Shown: positions 36,004 through 45,574, counted from the stretch's first letter. The stretch: DNA of 64,000 bases from Flavobacterium taihuense (GCF_019351435.1 NZ_JAHWYN010000009.1:1-64000), one strand, 5' to 3'. The notes: generated from the sequence alone by a model not told the origin. Translations and numbers: made by a program.

Positions 36004-39000
36004 TTATCTAAAAATAATTTTATTACCCACCCATTTTTCCTTTTCAAGCTGAGTGTTTATTATTAAAACTTGATTAGCTGCTGCTAAATTTTGAAGAATA
36101 AATTCAGTTCCGGATATATCCGTATTTTCATATAAAAGCCTTCCTCTCAAGTCATATACTTTTACAGCAGATATCATTTCAGTAAAAGAATTAATTTTTA
36201 TTTGATGATTCTTTACTGACACGATAACTAATTTCTCATTGCTATCAAAACTTGCAGTATCTAATACAACTTTTTCAGTGTATCGCAAAACAAAACGATC
36301 TTTGAATTCCCCTATTAGTGTAGCAAAAGAGTAAGATCCATCTTTTAAATTATAAATTACATTGGCAACCTTATCTTCTAGATAAACTGCTTTATTAACA
36401 AATGCCCCATCAGTATGATCAATACTTATAGTAAAAGTTCCTTCTAAACTCGTTTTATATCCCAGTGGAATTTCATCTGTTTGATTAAAAGGCAAGGCAC
36501 GACCCTGAATTGAAAGTTCTTTTGAGTCGCAAAAACTGTAAAAGTCTGCATAAGCATTTCCATTAAAACTAATACCGTCATATAAATTGTCCAAACCGTT
36601 TGTAGCTCCTTCAACATAACCGACTAATAATTGCTTAAAAACACCATCATCGTTAGTTAAATTCAACCAAACCCGATTTTCAACGACGGATGGGGATTCT
36701 TTAGCATTAAAAATCTTAAAAAATTGGCTATTACTTCCCAAAACACGCATTGAATTATTAAATTCAAAATTTCCTAAAGCATTACTTCCAATAAAAAACG
36801 ACTGTCCTGCAGCTATTTTCCCAGATGGAACATCTCCTCCCGAATTTGCAACAGTTCCTCCTGTTAAATTGTAGGTGGCATAATCATTTGACGTATATTT
36901 ATAAACACCACCGCTTTTTGTGGGTGTCGAATTGTGAGTCCAAAAATACAAAGCACCATATAGTACCGAGCTATTCTTTTGCATAAACAATTTGGCATCT
37001 ACTGCTGATGGATAAGGATTCCCAATTAAATTATTTTGCGATGGTTGAACAGGAATCGTTACAATGCCATTATAAGGAATTCCTTTAAATTGAACAGGCT
37101 GTTCATAAGTCGCACCTGACCAATATTCGCCGTTAAGATAAACAACATCTGGTTTAGGAACCCGAACTATAAATCCTTTCCCGGCAGAATTCATAGTATT
37201 ATTCCCGTTTTCGGCGACCCATTTGTTATTAGCATAACTAAAATATTTATCAGGCCAAGTATTTGGAGACAATACATTCAGAACTTGATCCTTTACAGGT
37301 GATGACCAATAAGTAAAATCAAAATTTTTCATTGGTTTAGCAATGCGTTTATAGGTAATAATGCCCGTATTTACAACAGCATCATCTACCTGAACTAAAC
37401 TCGAATTGTTCTCAAAAGTTAAACTGGCTGCGGACGAAATATCAAGACTTTCCTGTATAGACAATACAACCCCCGAATTAATAATGATAGAACCCGTATT
37501 TACTTGACAAGAACACATATTCAAATCGGAACCAACAGTAAAAACATCACTTACACCTCCATTAAAAACTACATGTTTTAAAACTGTCGGAGTTCCATTA
37601 GACCATACACTCCCATCCCATGATGTTGTCGAAATAGGAGATGCATTGACAACAATGTTAGAAGAATTTGCTGAAAAACAAACCCCTTCAGAAACTGCAC
37701 AGGTGTAAGTTCCAGACGCTAAGCCAGGAATGGTTATGGTTCCTCCACTACCTGAATACGATTCTCCTGAATTGAAATTTAATGTCCAACTCCCAGTTGG
37801 CAATCCGCTTAAAGCAACACTTCCTCCAGGCAAAGCACATGTAATTTGTTGTATCGATCCTACAATTGGTCCAGTTGGTCCAGTACTAATAATTACTGCT
37901 ATTATATTTGACGGCGCAGCAACTGTACCACAAGTTACATTGTAAGAACGCACTCTATAATAATAAGTAAACCCCGACGCTAATGAACTAACTGTAAGAG
38001 ATGTAACATTCCCAACACTTAAGTTATTAAAACCCGATACAAAAGTACTAAATGCCGAATTTGTAGATATATCCAAATAATAAGCTGTTGCCCCTGAAAC
38101 TGTATTCCAATTAGCCGTAAAGCCATTGCACAACACAGCAGTTGCATCTATAGCAGTTGGTGAATTTATTTGTAAAGTTGCATATGTAATAACATTAGAG
38201 TACGCACTCTCTCCACAACTACTGTGTTTATGAACTCTATAATAAATATTTCCTGGAGGCAATCCTGTTACCACATAACTAGTTACGTTACCTACACTAA
38301 AATCGTTAAAACCTGAAACAAAAGTTGTAAAACCATTATCTGTTGCAACATCTAATGAATAGCTTATTGTACCTGCAGATGCCGTCCAATTTGCCGTAAA
38401 AGTATTGGTGCAATTTGCTCCAGAGCCAGCCAATGCAGTGACTACAGGTGCAGACCCAACAGTAAAAATAGCTGCATTAGGGCTGCTTACTCCAATTAAA
38501 GAAACTGTAACTTTATAATCACCAGGAGATAAATTAGTTAAATTCTTAGTAGTAGCGGAAAAAGTTGCATCTCCTATTTTTTGCCAATAATAATTATATG
38601 GATCAATCCATTCTGGTGTGTTTTGAAAAGTACCGTTGTTTCCAGAAGGGTAGGAAAAAAGAGTAGTTCCAGACCCTATAAAAAAATTATAACCCGCAAT
38701 GATTCCTGCTTCATAACCTGAATATGTAGTAGGCCCAATAGCCTTATAGGTTATTTCAACAGCTGAAAGTGCTGTACTAAAAAGTCCCAGTTTCATTACT
38801 TGACCCGTAAATGAATCCCCAGTAGCATTATAAACACCACTTCCTATCTTAGCATTAGAACTGGAACTGCCATAATTTGCGGTAGTAACAACTCCTCCTG
38901 TTACAGCAACACTAGCTCCGTTTAAATATATTTTGATAATAGATCCATTTCCCACCACCGCTATGTGATGCCAAGCACCATCCCCTAAGGAAGCAGGAAG

Positions 39001-40875
39001 CGCCGCTGTAACAACTCCTGTTGCCGCTGTCCATAACTCTATAGTTGTTGAATTGGCAAAACCAAACTCTATAGCATCATTTTGCCCAAACAAGCTCATT
39101 CTTCCAGTAACATCAGCAATATTAAATTTTATCCATCCTTCAATAGTGAAAGCACTTTTATTAGACAACAAAGGGCTTCCCAAATCAATATAATCATTAT
39201 CGGCTCTAATAAATTTTACAGCATTGTTCATATTTGTGACGGTAATAGCACCATCAGTACCACTTGCACATGAGGCCTCTGTAACCGTAGCTGTAGGCAC
39301 GGGCAACAAAGGGAAAATAGTCATAACCGCTGTTGCATTAGAACAGCCAGCCACAGTATAAACTATGGTATAAGTACCTCCTGCACTTGTAGCTAAATTT
39401 ACTTCGCCAGTTGACGAATTCAAAATCAATCCAGGAGGCGAGGAAGTATATGTACCTCCAGTAGCTCCAGTTTGTGTAACTCCAACTTTTCCAATGGCAA
39501 TATATGCGTTCCCTGGATAAGATATTATAGGAGGTGGCGTAAATTGATATACTTGTCCTGAAGCAGGTTTAGTAGCTATATTAGATGTGAATGTTCCTGT
39601 TTGAGCAGTAGGACTTGTACCTGAATTGCTTAGCGTTAAATAATTACTATTGGCATCATAAATACCAATAGTGGCCGAAGCATTAGTTACTGCAGCTGCA
39701 CCTTGATTATAAATATATTCAATTCTATTAGATCCCTCATAAAGCCATACTTGAAATGATATAACATCACCCATGTTTTGATAATCCCACTTTTGTTTGT
39801 ACCATTCTAATTTAAATATTCTATTGGGGGCAACTCCTGTTGTACTATACCTCGGCTTTACAGTACATCGCAAATCATCCCATAGAGGCATCAAAATTGG
39901 TTTGGATACTGATGCATTAGCAACAGTATTTGTATAATTTTGAGCAGCTGTAACCGTAGCAGATCCAAAACTGAGCCACCCATTACTGGAAACCCTTACA
40001 TCGGTGTAAACGTTTCCACCAAATGCAAATGGAAATTGCAAGGTGACAGCTGTTGAAATGGCATCATCTTCTGATGCCGTAATTCCCACAACATCTGTAG
40101 CACCTGCCAAAATTTGATACGTTGCTGTTGTTGTTGAAAAACAATATTTACTAGCTTCCAATCCTGTGGCTGGAGGAGGAGTAAATCGATAAATTTGACC
40201 CGTTGCTGGTTTAGTGCTAATGTTGGACGTAAAAGTATTATAATCCGCAGTGGGTGCTGATCCAGAATTGTTAAGCGTTAAATATTTCCCATTGGCATCA
40301 CAAATACCTATTGAAGCACCACCCGAACCATTCATTATAGCTGTAGCGCCTTGATTATACAAAAACTCAATCACATTTGTAGTTTCAAAAAACCAAATTT
40401 GAAATGAAACTACATCCCCCGAAGATTGAGCGTCCCATTTTTGCTGACTCCATTCGACTTTAAATCTTCTATGAGGAAAAATTCCTGTTGTTACATATCT
40501 TGGTTTTACCGTACACATCAAATCATCCCACAAAGGGAATAAAACAGGTTTTGCAACACCTGCATTTACCAGTGAATTGACACTGTTTTGGGCATCCGTA
40601 ACCGCAGCTGCACCAAAACTCAGCCACCCATTAGGCGAAACTTTGATTGCAGAATAGGATGTGCCAGCAAAAGTGAATGCAAACGGCAGCGTAATACTCG
40701 TAGACACTCCCGTATCTGCTGTTGCCCCTAGTGAAGAATCAACTACTCCCGGAACTCCGGTAAGGGAAATATAACTTCCTTGCACGGCGGTAAAAGCATA
40801 ACTACTTGCCGATTGCCCAAAAGATTTTTGTGCAATAAACAACAAAACAATAATTAAAAGTAGATTTTTTTTCAT
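36004..40875 (-). CDS. T9SS type C secreted protein with LamG and FN3 domains (array member 6)
   Basis: 1,623 residues from MKKNLLLIIVLLFIAQKSFG at 40875; an upstream ATG at 40905 adds ten residues but the leader ACCCAAATCAAA before 40875 matches sister genes. Two tandem homologous domains of about 210 aa (22-230 and 240-450, each with NGWLSFG, PLWDDL, CTVKPRY, EFLYNQG/EYIYNQG), then a LamG/concanavalin-like domain about 555-712 (FTIEGWIKFN, DGAWHHIAVVGNG), two FN3-like repeats about 805-992, an SprB/Ig-like stretch, the shared module (MCSCQVNTG, YWSSPVKDQVL, NLIGNPYPSAVDA) and the type C T9SS signal. LamG suggests glycan or protein binding. Confidence 0.85.
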   Translation of the reverse strand: MKKNLLLIIVLLFIAQKSFGQSASSYAFTAVQGSYISLTGVPGVVDSSLGATADTGVSTSITLPFAFTFAGTSYSAIKVSPNGWLSFGAAAVTDAQNSVNSLVNAGVAKPVLFPLWDDLMCTVKPRYVTTGIFPHRRFKVEWSQQKWDAQSSGDVVSFQIWFFETTNVIEFLYNQGATAIMNGSGGASIGICDANGKYLTLNNSGSAPTADYNTFTSNISTKPATGQIYRFTPPPATGLEASKYCFSTTTATYQILAGATDVVGITASEDDAISTAVTLQFPFAFGGNVYTDVRVSSNGWLSFGSATVTAAQNYTNTVANASVSKPILMPLWDDLRCTVKPRYSTTGVAPNRIFKLEWYKQKWDYQNMGDVISFQVWLYEGSNRIEYIYNQGAAAVTNASATIGIYDANSNYLTLSNSGTSPTAQTGTFTSNIATKPASGQVYQFTPPPIISYPGNAYIAIGKVGVTQTGATGGTYTSSPPGLILNSSTGEVNLATSAGGTYTIVYTVAGCSNATAVMTIFPLLPVPTATVTEASCASGTDGAITVTNMNNAVKFIRADNDYIDLGSPLLSNKSAFTIEGWIKFNIADVTGRMSLFGQNDAIEFGFANSTTIELWTAATGVVTAALPASLGDGAWHHIAVVGNGSIIKIYLNGASVAVTGGVVTTANYGSSSSNAKIGSGVYNATGDSFTGQVMKLGLFSTALSAVEITYKAIGPTTYSGYEAGIIAGYNFFIGSGTTLFSYPSGNNGTFQNTPEWIDPYNYYWQKIGDATFSATTKNLTNLSPGDYKVTVSLIGVSSPNAAIFTVGSAPVVTALAGSGANCTNTFTANWTASAGTISYSLDVATDNGFTTFVSGFNDFSVGNVTSYVVTGLPPGNIYYRVHKHSSCGESAYSNVITYATLQINSPTAIDATAVLCNGFTANWNTVSGATAYYLDISTNSAFSTFVSGFNNLSVGNVTSLTVSSLASGFTYYYRVRSYNVTCGTVAAPSNIIAVIISTGPTGPIVGSIQQITCALPGGSVALSGLPTGSWTLNFNSGESYSGSGGTITIPGLASGTYTCAVSEGVCFSANSSNIVVNASPISTTSWDGSVWSNGTPTVLKHVVFNGGVSDVFTVGSDLNMCSCQVNTGSIIINSGVVLSIQESLDISSAASLTFENNSSLVQVDDAVVNTGIITYKRIAKPMKNFDFTYWSSPVKDQVLNVLSPNTWPDKYFSYANNKWVAENGNNTMNSAGKGFIVRVPKPDVVYLNGEYWSGATYEQPVQFKGIPYNGIVTIPVQPSQNNLIGNPYPSAVDAKLFMQKNSSVLYGALYFWTHNSTPTKSGGVYKYTSNDYATYNLTGGTVANSGGDVPSGKIAAGQSFFIGSNALGNFEFNNSMRVLGSNSQFFKIFNAKESPSVVENRVWLNLTNDDGVFKQLLVGYVEGATNGLDNLYDGISFNGNAYADFYSFCDSKELSIQGRALPFNQTDEIPLGYKTSLEGTFTISIDHTDGAFVNKAVYLEDKVANVIYNLKDGSYSFATLIGEFKDRFVLRYTEKVVLDTASFDSNEKLVIVSVKNHQIKINSFTEMISAVKVYDLRGRLLYENTDISGTEFILQNLAAANQVLIINTQLEKEKWVGNKIIFR

Positions 40876-40905
40876 TTTGATTTGGGTATTAAAATTTATA
40901 TTCAC

Positions 40906-41608
40906 TTTTGAATTGGCTCATAAAATCGTCGAATAGTGTTAAAAAAGAACTGAAATTGATATTTATAACTGTCATTAATAAATGACTATTCATTCTATTT
41001 AGTCTAATAATTATTGATAAAACACTATTATATCTTCTGCAAGGTTATGCCGTTGAATATTGATTTTCCTATCAATATTCGTGAGGAAAACAGCAAATTA
41101 TAGTAATCTAAAATTCGTTAAAAAAATAATTTCATACTACTTTACTACAAAAAGTTAATTAATTGATATTAAGCATTAAACTAAATATCTCTAACTATAT
41201 CTAATCTAGTGAATGAATCCTTATAAATCGAAAAAAAACACATTTTATCGATTAAATACGTTATTTATATAATATTATCATATTTAACGTACAAAATTTA
41301 AATAAAATATAACTAGGAAAAAGTTCTATAAATAAACAACAATCGAAACAAAAGCAAGAAGTCGAAATGAAGAGTTAATGCAACTACAAAACAATTTAAT
41401 TTATAGTAAAAATCCATTGATTTAAAAGTTATGAATCTCAATCTATACGATAGAATACAGTTCTATATAACTAACAAGTGTCAGGCAAATTAATCTTATC
41501 AGATTTGGGATATCAAACCCTAACTGCATTAAAAAAAACAAGTTCTCCATCACAAAGGAATGTTCTACTTTTGCTTTAGCTAATCCAATACAAAATTGAC
41601 ATTTTACT
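40906..41608. other. Long intergenic region between array member 6 and recX (divergent)
   Basis: 703 AT-rich bases with promoters for both sides expected. On the recX side TACTTTTG at 41566-41573 is a good -7 box. On the array side, the TTAAGCAT and CACATTTTATCGATTAAA tracts (41169-41256) repeat motifs found upstream of other members. No gene seen. Confidence 0.5.
41566..41573 (+). promoter_or_regulatory. Candidate -7 box for recX
   Basis: TACTTTTG followed by C, 35 bp before the recX ATG. No TTG at -33 spacing. Confidence 0.5.
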
Positions 41609-42088
41609 ATGAAAGAAGTCTATTCCCTCAAAGAAGCCAAATTAAAAATAGAACATTTTTGCGCTTATCAAGAGCGCTGTCACGAGGAAGTGGTGTCTAA
41701 ACTGTGGAGTATGAAATTGGGTACAAACGAAATAGGCGAAGTTATTGTGCATCTTATTGAGCACAATTTTCTCAACGAAGCACGGTTTGCCTGTAGCTTT
41801 GCACGTGGAAAACACCGCATGAAACATTGGGGGAAAATCCGAATTACCAATGAATTGAAAATGCGCAAAATCAATCAAACCTTGATTAATCTTGCACTAA
41901 AAGAAATTACACCAGAAGAATATCTAGAAACATTTGAAAATCTAGCCGAAAGAAATTGGGATTCCATTTCAGAAAAAAATGCCCTGAAAAAAAGAAAGAA
42001 ATTTTGCGATTATATGCTTCGCCGTGGATTTGAGAGTAATTTAATTTATGATAAAGTTCGAGAATTGGAGAATAGAAACACCAATTAA
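41609..42088 (+). CDS. recX: Regulatory protein RecX
   Basis: 159 residues, normal RecX size. RecX binds RecA filaments and limits their activity. Three-helix RecX repeats are visible: LKIEHFCAYQERCHEEV, then WSMKLGTNEIGEVIVHLIEHNFLNEARFACSFARGKH, RMKHWGKIRITNELKMR, and the C-terminal repeat YMLRRGFESNLIYDKVREL. recA is not in the window. Single-gene unit with its own -7 box. Confidence 0.93.
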   Translation: MKEVYSLKEAKLKIEHFCAYQERCHEEVVSKLWSMKLGTNEIGEVIVHLIEHNFLNEARFACSFARGKHRMKHWGKIRITNELKMRKINQTLINLALKEITPEEYLETFENLAERNWDSISEKNALKKRKKFCDYMLRRGFESNLIYDKVRELENRNTN

Positions 42089-42099
42089 ACAAATTCGAT

Positions 42100-42240
42100 T
42101 TCGCAAAGATTCACAAAGAAAAAATACAGGGAAACACATAACAAATTAATTGTTTGAGTAAAAGCTATACATCGTATTTCTTCTACTCACACATTAAAAA
42201 AACTTTTTGTTACTCTGCAAAACCTTCGCAAATCTTGACT
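42100..42240. repeat. CGCAAAG-type intergenic repeat, downstream of ketoacyl synthase
   Basis: Left end TTCGCAAAGATTCACAAAG; right end on the opposite strand reads CAAGATTTGCGAAGG, so the ends are roughly inverted around about 100 bp. Same family style as 43421-43568. Confidence 0.45.
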
Positions 42241-42254
42241 AAATAGCCCAACTT

Positions 42255-43418
42255 TTATAAACTCAAAAGCAGACTTACCGCATTTCCTCCAAAACCAACC
42301 GCATTAACCAAAACTTTCTTGATTGGTTTCTTTTGTTTTTGTGCTTTCGCAAAAGGAACACCAATGAACTTATTGTGTTGCATCATCAAAATAGCCATTT
42401 CCATGCTCAAAATTCCCGAAGCACCAAAAGTGTGGCCTATTTTCCATTTATTGGTTGTTAATAAAGGTAGGTTTTCACCGAAAACCTTCTGAATTGCTTT
42501 ATACTCGGTTAAATCACCTTTTATAGTTCCTGGAGCATGCATTACGATGGCATCTACATCGGAAATATCAATATTCTGCAAAGCCATTTTCATCGATTTC
42601 TGAAAACAAGTCGCTTCTGCCGAAATAGAAATATTGTGTTCTAAAATCTCAGTAGCATAACCAACACCTTCGATAAAAGCTAGTGCATTTTCTTTCTTTC
42701 CCATTTCGAGGCAACACACTCCTGCTCCTTCACCCAAAATCATGGTATTTTGCTTTTTATCCAAATCCAAAGCTCTATTAGGATATTGCTCTTCGCTTTT
42801 GGAATAAATTTTCAAAGCTCGCATTTGCCCAATCGTAAAATCGGTCAAAGGTGCTTCACTGCCACCAACGAGAAATTTATCGGCCATACCTGCTCTCAAC
42901 CATGCCACACCATTAAGTACTGCATGCAAAGCTGTTGAACAGGTTATGGAATGTGAAATTTCGGGTCCCGTACTTTGCAAATCATGACCGACCCAAGAGG
43001 AAATATTGCCCAAAGTGGTGGTTGGCGAAGCCAAGGTTTGTGCTTTGCCTGTTTCTAAGTATTCCTGAAAATGTTTTTCAAATAAATCGGTTGCCCCACG
43101 AGAGGAACCAATGTTGATTCCAAATTCATCTCCTTTTGTCCAACTCGCCTTTTGAACTGCTTTGCGAGAAGCTACCATCGCATACAAAACTGATTTATCC
43201 AACGATTTGTACTTTATATCCGATTGCCTTAAAGCCTCAACTTCATTTTTGGAATTACTATCAAGAGCAGCCACTAAGGTAGTACTATGATCTAAAAATT
43301 GTTTGGAGAAACAAGGAATGTCCGAAAGGTAATTTTCCCAAATCGTTTGAGGTGAATTCCCTAATGAAGAAATCGAAGCTATGGCTGTTATGGAGATTGT
43401 TTGTGACAAAATATTCAA
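42255..43418 (-). CDS. Beta-ketoacyl-ACP synthase (FabF-like) of the biotin locus
   Basis: 387 residues, thiolase fold. Intact Cys-His-His triad: Cys160 (SITCSTALHAV), His294 (VMHAPGT) and His329 (KIGHTFGASG), plus the C-terminal GFGGNAVSLLL loop. Around His294 the usual HGT becomes HAPGT, a two-residue insertion. It condenses malonyl-ACP with an acyl group; its place after bioA suggests a role in making the pimeloyl chain of biotin, or an unrelated lipid role. It is FabF-like rather than FabH/BioZ-like. No bioC or bioH in the window. The start at 43418 (MNILSQTISI) is the first ATG. Confidence 0.88.
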   Translation of the reverse strand: MNILSQTISITAIASISSLGNSPQTIWENYLSDIPCFSKQFLDHSTTLVAALDSNSKNEVEALRQSDIKYKSLDKSVLYAMVASRKAVQKASWTKGDEFGINIGSSRGATDLFEKHFQEYLETGKAQTLASPTTTLGNISSWVGHDLQSTGPEISHSITCSTALHAVLNGVAWLRAGMADKFLVGGSEAPLTDFTIGQMRALKIYSKSEEQYPNRALDLDKKQNTMILGEGAGVCCLEMGKKENALAFIEGVGYATEILEHNISISAEATCFQKSMKMALQNIDISDVDAIVMHAPGTIKGDLTEYKAIQKVFGENLPLLTTNKWKIGHTFGASGILSMEMAILMMQHNKFIGVPFAKAQKQKKPIKKVLVNAVGFGGNAVSLLLSL

Positions 43419-43420
43419 TT

Positions 43421-43568
43421 CTGGTTTAACCGCAAAGGTCGCAAAGTTTTACGCAAAGTTCACAACGGATCTTAATTTTATAACAACAGAAACGAACGAA
43501 TTGTTATAATTATAAATCTAAAAAATCCTTTGCAGTTCTTTGCGCTTTCTCCAAGAATCTTTGCGCAA
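43421..43568. repeat. CGCAAAG-type intergenic repeat with inverted ends
   Basis: Left end has AACCGCAAAGGTCGCAAAG then ACGCAAAGTTCAC; right end on the opposite strand has GCGCAAAGATTC and GCGCAAAGAACTGCAAAG. About 150 bp between bioA and the ketoacyl synthase; a MITE-like or hairpin repeat. Confidence 0.55.
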
Positions 43569-43574
43569 TAACTT

Positions 43575-44846
43575 TTAAACTATTTCCAAAGCGCTTTCCA
43601 CTACTTCATACACTTTTTGCAATTGTGCATCGGTAATCACATAAGGAGGCAAAATGTAAACGATATTCCCAACAGGACGCAGAATCACTCCCTTTTCAAT
43701 AAAAAAATCATAAAGTCTATTTCGTAAAGTCCCGTAATAGCTAGCAGAGGTTTCAGTTTTTATTTCCAAAGCAAAAATTACGCCCAAAACTCTAGTTGTT
43801 ATAACCATAGGATGATTTTCAACACGTTTTTTGAAATCCAAATGGCTTTTATTGATTCGGATCAGATTATGCTGCATTGCTGATGTTTCCAACAAAGTCA
43901 AACTAGCCAATGCAGCTGCGCAACCCGTAGGATTAGCCGTAAAGGTATGGCCGTGGAAAAGTGCTTTATTGATATCCTCATCATAAAAAGCATCAAAAAG
44001 GTCTTGGGTAAAAGTCGTAATCGCCATAGGAATTGTTCCTCCCGTTAGCGCTTTAGACAAACACATCATATCAGGTTTTTGCGTCAAATAATCGCAGGCA
44101 AATGCTTTACCTGTTTTTCCAAAGCCCGTCATCACTTCATCAGCGATGGTGAGTACATTATTATCATGACAAATTTGAAGCAATTGATCCAACGCTTCAG
44201 GTTCATACATCACCATTCCGGCGGCTCCTTGCACCAAAGGTTCAAATATAAAACCAGCGCAATTATTGTTTTTAATAACTTCGTGCAATGCATCAAAACT
44301 AGCTTGCTCCTTTCCATTAACAGGAACAGGAATCCGAACTACATCAATAAACATTCCTTGAAAAGCTTGTGTATAAAACGAAATTCCACTAGCTGCCATC
44401 GCGGCAAAAGTATCGCCGTGAAAAGCATTTTCAAAAGCAATAATGGTGGTTCTCTTTTCCCCTTTATTATAAAAATACTGCAAAGCTACTTTAATTGCCA
44501 CTTCAACCGAAGTCGAGCCATTATCCGAAAAGAACACTTTCTTTTGATTATCAGGTAAAATAGCCAATAGTTTTTCGGCCAAAATAATAGCAGGTTCATG
44601 AGTAAATCCTCCAAAAAGAACATGCTCCAATGTTGTCAATTGTTTATAAATGGCATCGGCTATAAATTTATTAGAATGGCCATAAGGATTGACCCACCAA
44701 GAGGCGATGGCATCTATGTATTCTTTTTGATTTTCATCCCAAAGCAAAGCGCCTTCGCCTTTTGTGATTGCTATAGGAAGCGCTGCTGTTTTATGTTGTG
44801 TATAAGGGTGCCAAAGATGTTGCCCGTCTCTTTCTATTAAACTCAT
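43575..44846 (-). CDS. bioA: Adenosylmethionine-8-amino-7-oxononanoate aminotransferase
   Basis: 423 residues from MSLIERDGQHLWHPYTQ, the start typical of BioA; an upstream ATG at 44870 would add MEFKSKNQ. PLP class III aminotransferase converting KAPA to DAPA with SAM as amino donor. Motifs: DAIASWWVNPYGH, ENAFHGDTFAAMAASG, IADEVMTGFGKTG, and the PLP Lys in CLSKALTGG; HGHTFTANPTGCAAALASL is also characteristic. Follows bioD by about 30-50 bp on the same strand. Confidence 0.96.
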   Translation of the reverse strand: MSLIERDGQHLWHPYTQHKTAALPIAITKGEGALLWDENQKEYIDAIASWWVNPYGHSNKFIADAIYKQLTTLEHVLFGGFTHEPAIILAEKLLAILPDNQKKVFFSDNGSTSVEVAIKVALQYFYNKGEKRTTIIAFENAFHGDTFAAMAASGISFYTQAFQGMFIDVVRIPVPVNGKEQASFDALHEVIKNNNCAGFIFEPLVQGAAGMVMYEPEALDQLLQICHDNNVLTIADEVMTGFGKTGKAFACDYLTQKPDMMCLSKALTGGTIPMAITTFTQDLFDAFYDEDINKALFHGHTFTANPTGCAAALASLTLLETSAMQHNLIRINKSHLDFKKRVENHPMVITTRVLGVIFALEIKTETSASYYGTLRNRLYDFFIEKGVILRPVGNIVYILPPYVITDAQLQKVYEVVESALEIV

Positions 44847-44899
44847 TTGATTCTTACTTTTAAATTCCAAATTGAAATTAATTTTTGATATTGAAATTG

Positions 44900-45520
44900 C
44901 TATTGAAGTTCCAGCAGATTTTCTCGAAATAAATCTGCATATTCTTTGATTACATTTTGGTCAAAATAAGGCTCTTGATCGATTCGTCCAATGCACTTTA
45001 TTCCTGTCTTATTCAAAATAATAGATTCCGTCGAAGGATTTTTATTGCCCGAAAAGATAATTCCTCCAATCATCATTTTGCGATTAATCAAGGCTTCAAT
45101 GGTAAGCAACGTATGATTAATACTTCCCAAATAATGTCTGGAAACCACAATTACTTTATAATCGGGCTGAATTAAATCGATAACACAATCCGTACCATTC
45201 AAAGGCACAAAAACACCTCCCGCTCCTTCTATTACCAAATGATTTTGGATTTGTGGCTCTTTTATTTGCTTCAAATCAATGGTAACTCCATCAATTTCAG
45301 CGGCAAGATGTGGACTTGCAGGAGTATTTAGCAAATAACTATTGGGATGAATTATTGTCCTTTCGTTAGATACAAAAGATTTAACTTTATGGCTATCGGA
45401 ATGGTCAACATCTCCAGCTTGAATGGGTTTCCAATAATCAGCTTCAAGAGCTTCAACAATAATAGCCGAGGCAACGGTTTTGCCCACATCGGTAGAAATT
45501 CCTGTAATAAATAGTTTCAT
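44900..45520 (-). CDS. bioD: Dethiobiotin synthetase
   Basis: 206 residues. Closes the ureido ring of DAPA using CO2 and ATP. P-loop GISTDVGKTVASA at about 7-19, VIEGAGGVFVPL with the conserved EGAGG, and TPASPHLAAEI (substrate loop). The ATG at 45520 directly abuts the left terminal inverted repeat of the GxxExxY cassette, so its native leader has been replaced by cassette sequence. Confidence 0.96.
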   Translation of the reverse strand: MKLFITGISTDVGKTVASAIIVEALEADYWKPIQAGDVDHSDSHKVKSFVSNERTIIHPNSYLLNTPASPHLAAEIDGVTIDLKQIKEPQIQNHLVIEGAGGVFVPLNGTDCVIDLIQPDYKVIVVSRHYLGSINHTLLTIEALINRKMMIGGIIFSGNKNPSTESIILNKTGIKCIGRIDQEPYFDQNVIKEYADLFRENLLELQ

Positions 45521-45548
45521 ATATTAGCCCACGGATAACACTGATTTA
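45521..45548. repeat. Left terminal inverted repeat of the cassette
   Basis: Starts ATATTAGCCCACGG, followed by ATAACACTGATTTA. Partner is 45961-45988. Confidence 0.8.
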
Positions 45549-45574
45549 ACAGATTATCACTGATTATTTAATTG

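Noticed and set aside
17097..40875. Polymorphic toxin or Rhs-type system in the surface-protein array
   Set aside because: Variation is at the N-terminus, the C-terminus is a conserved sorting signal, and there are no small immunity genes between members.
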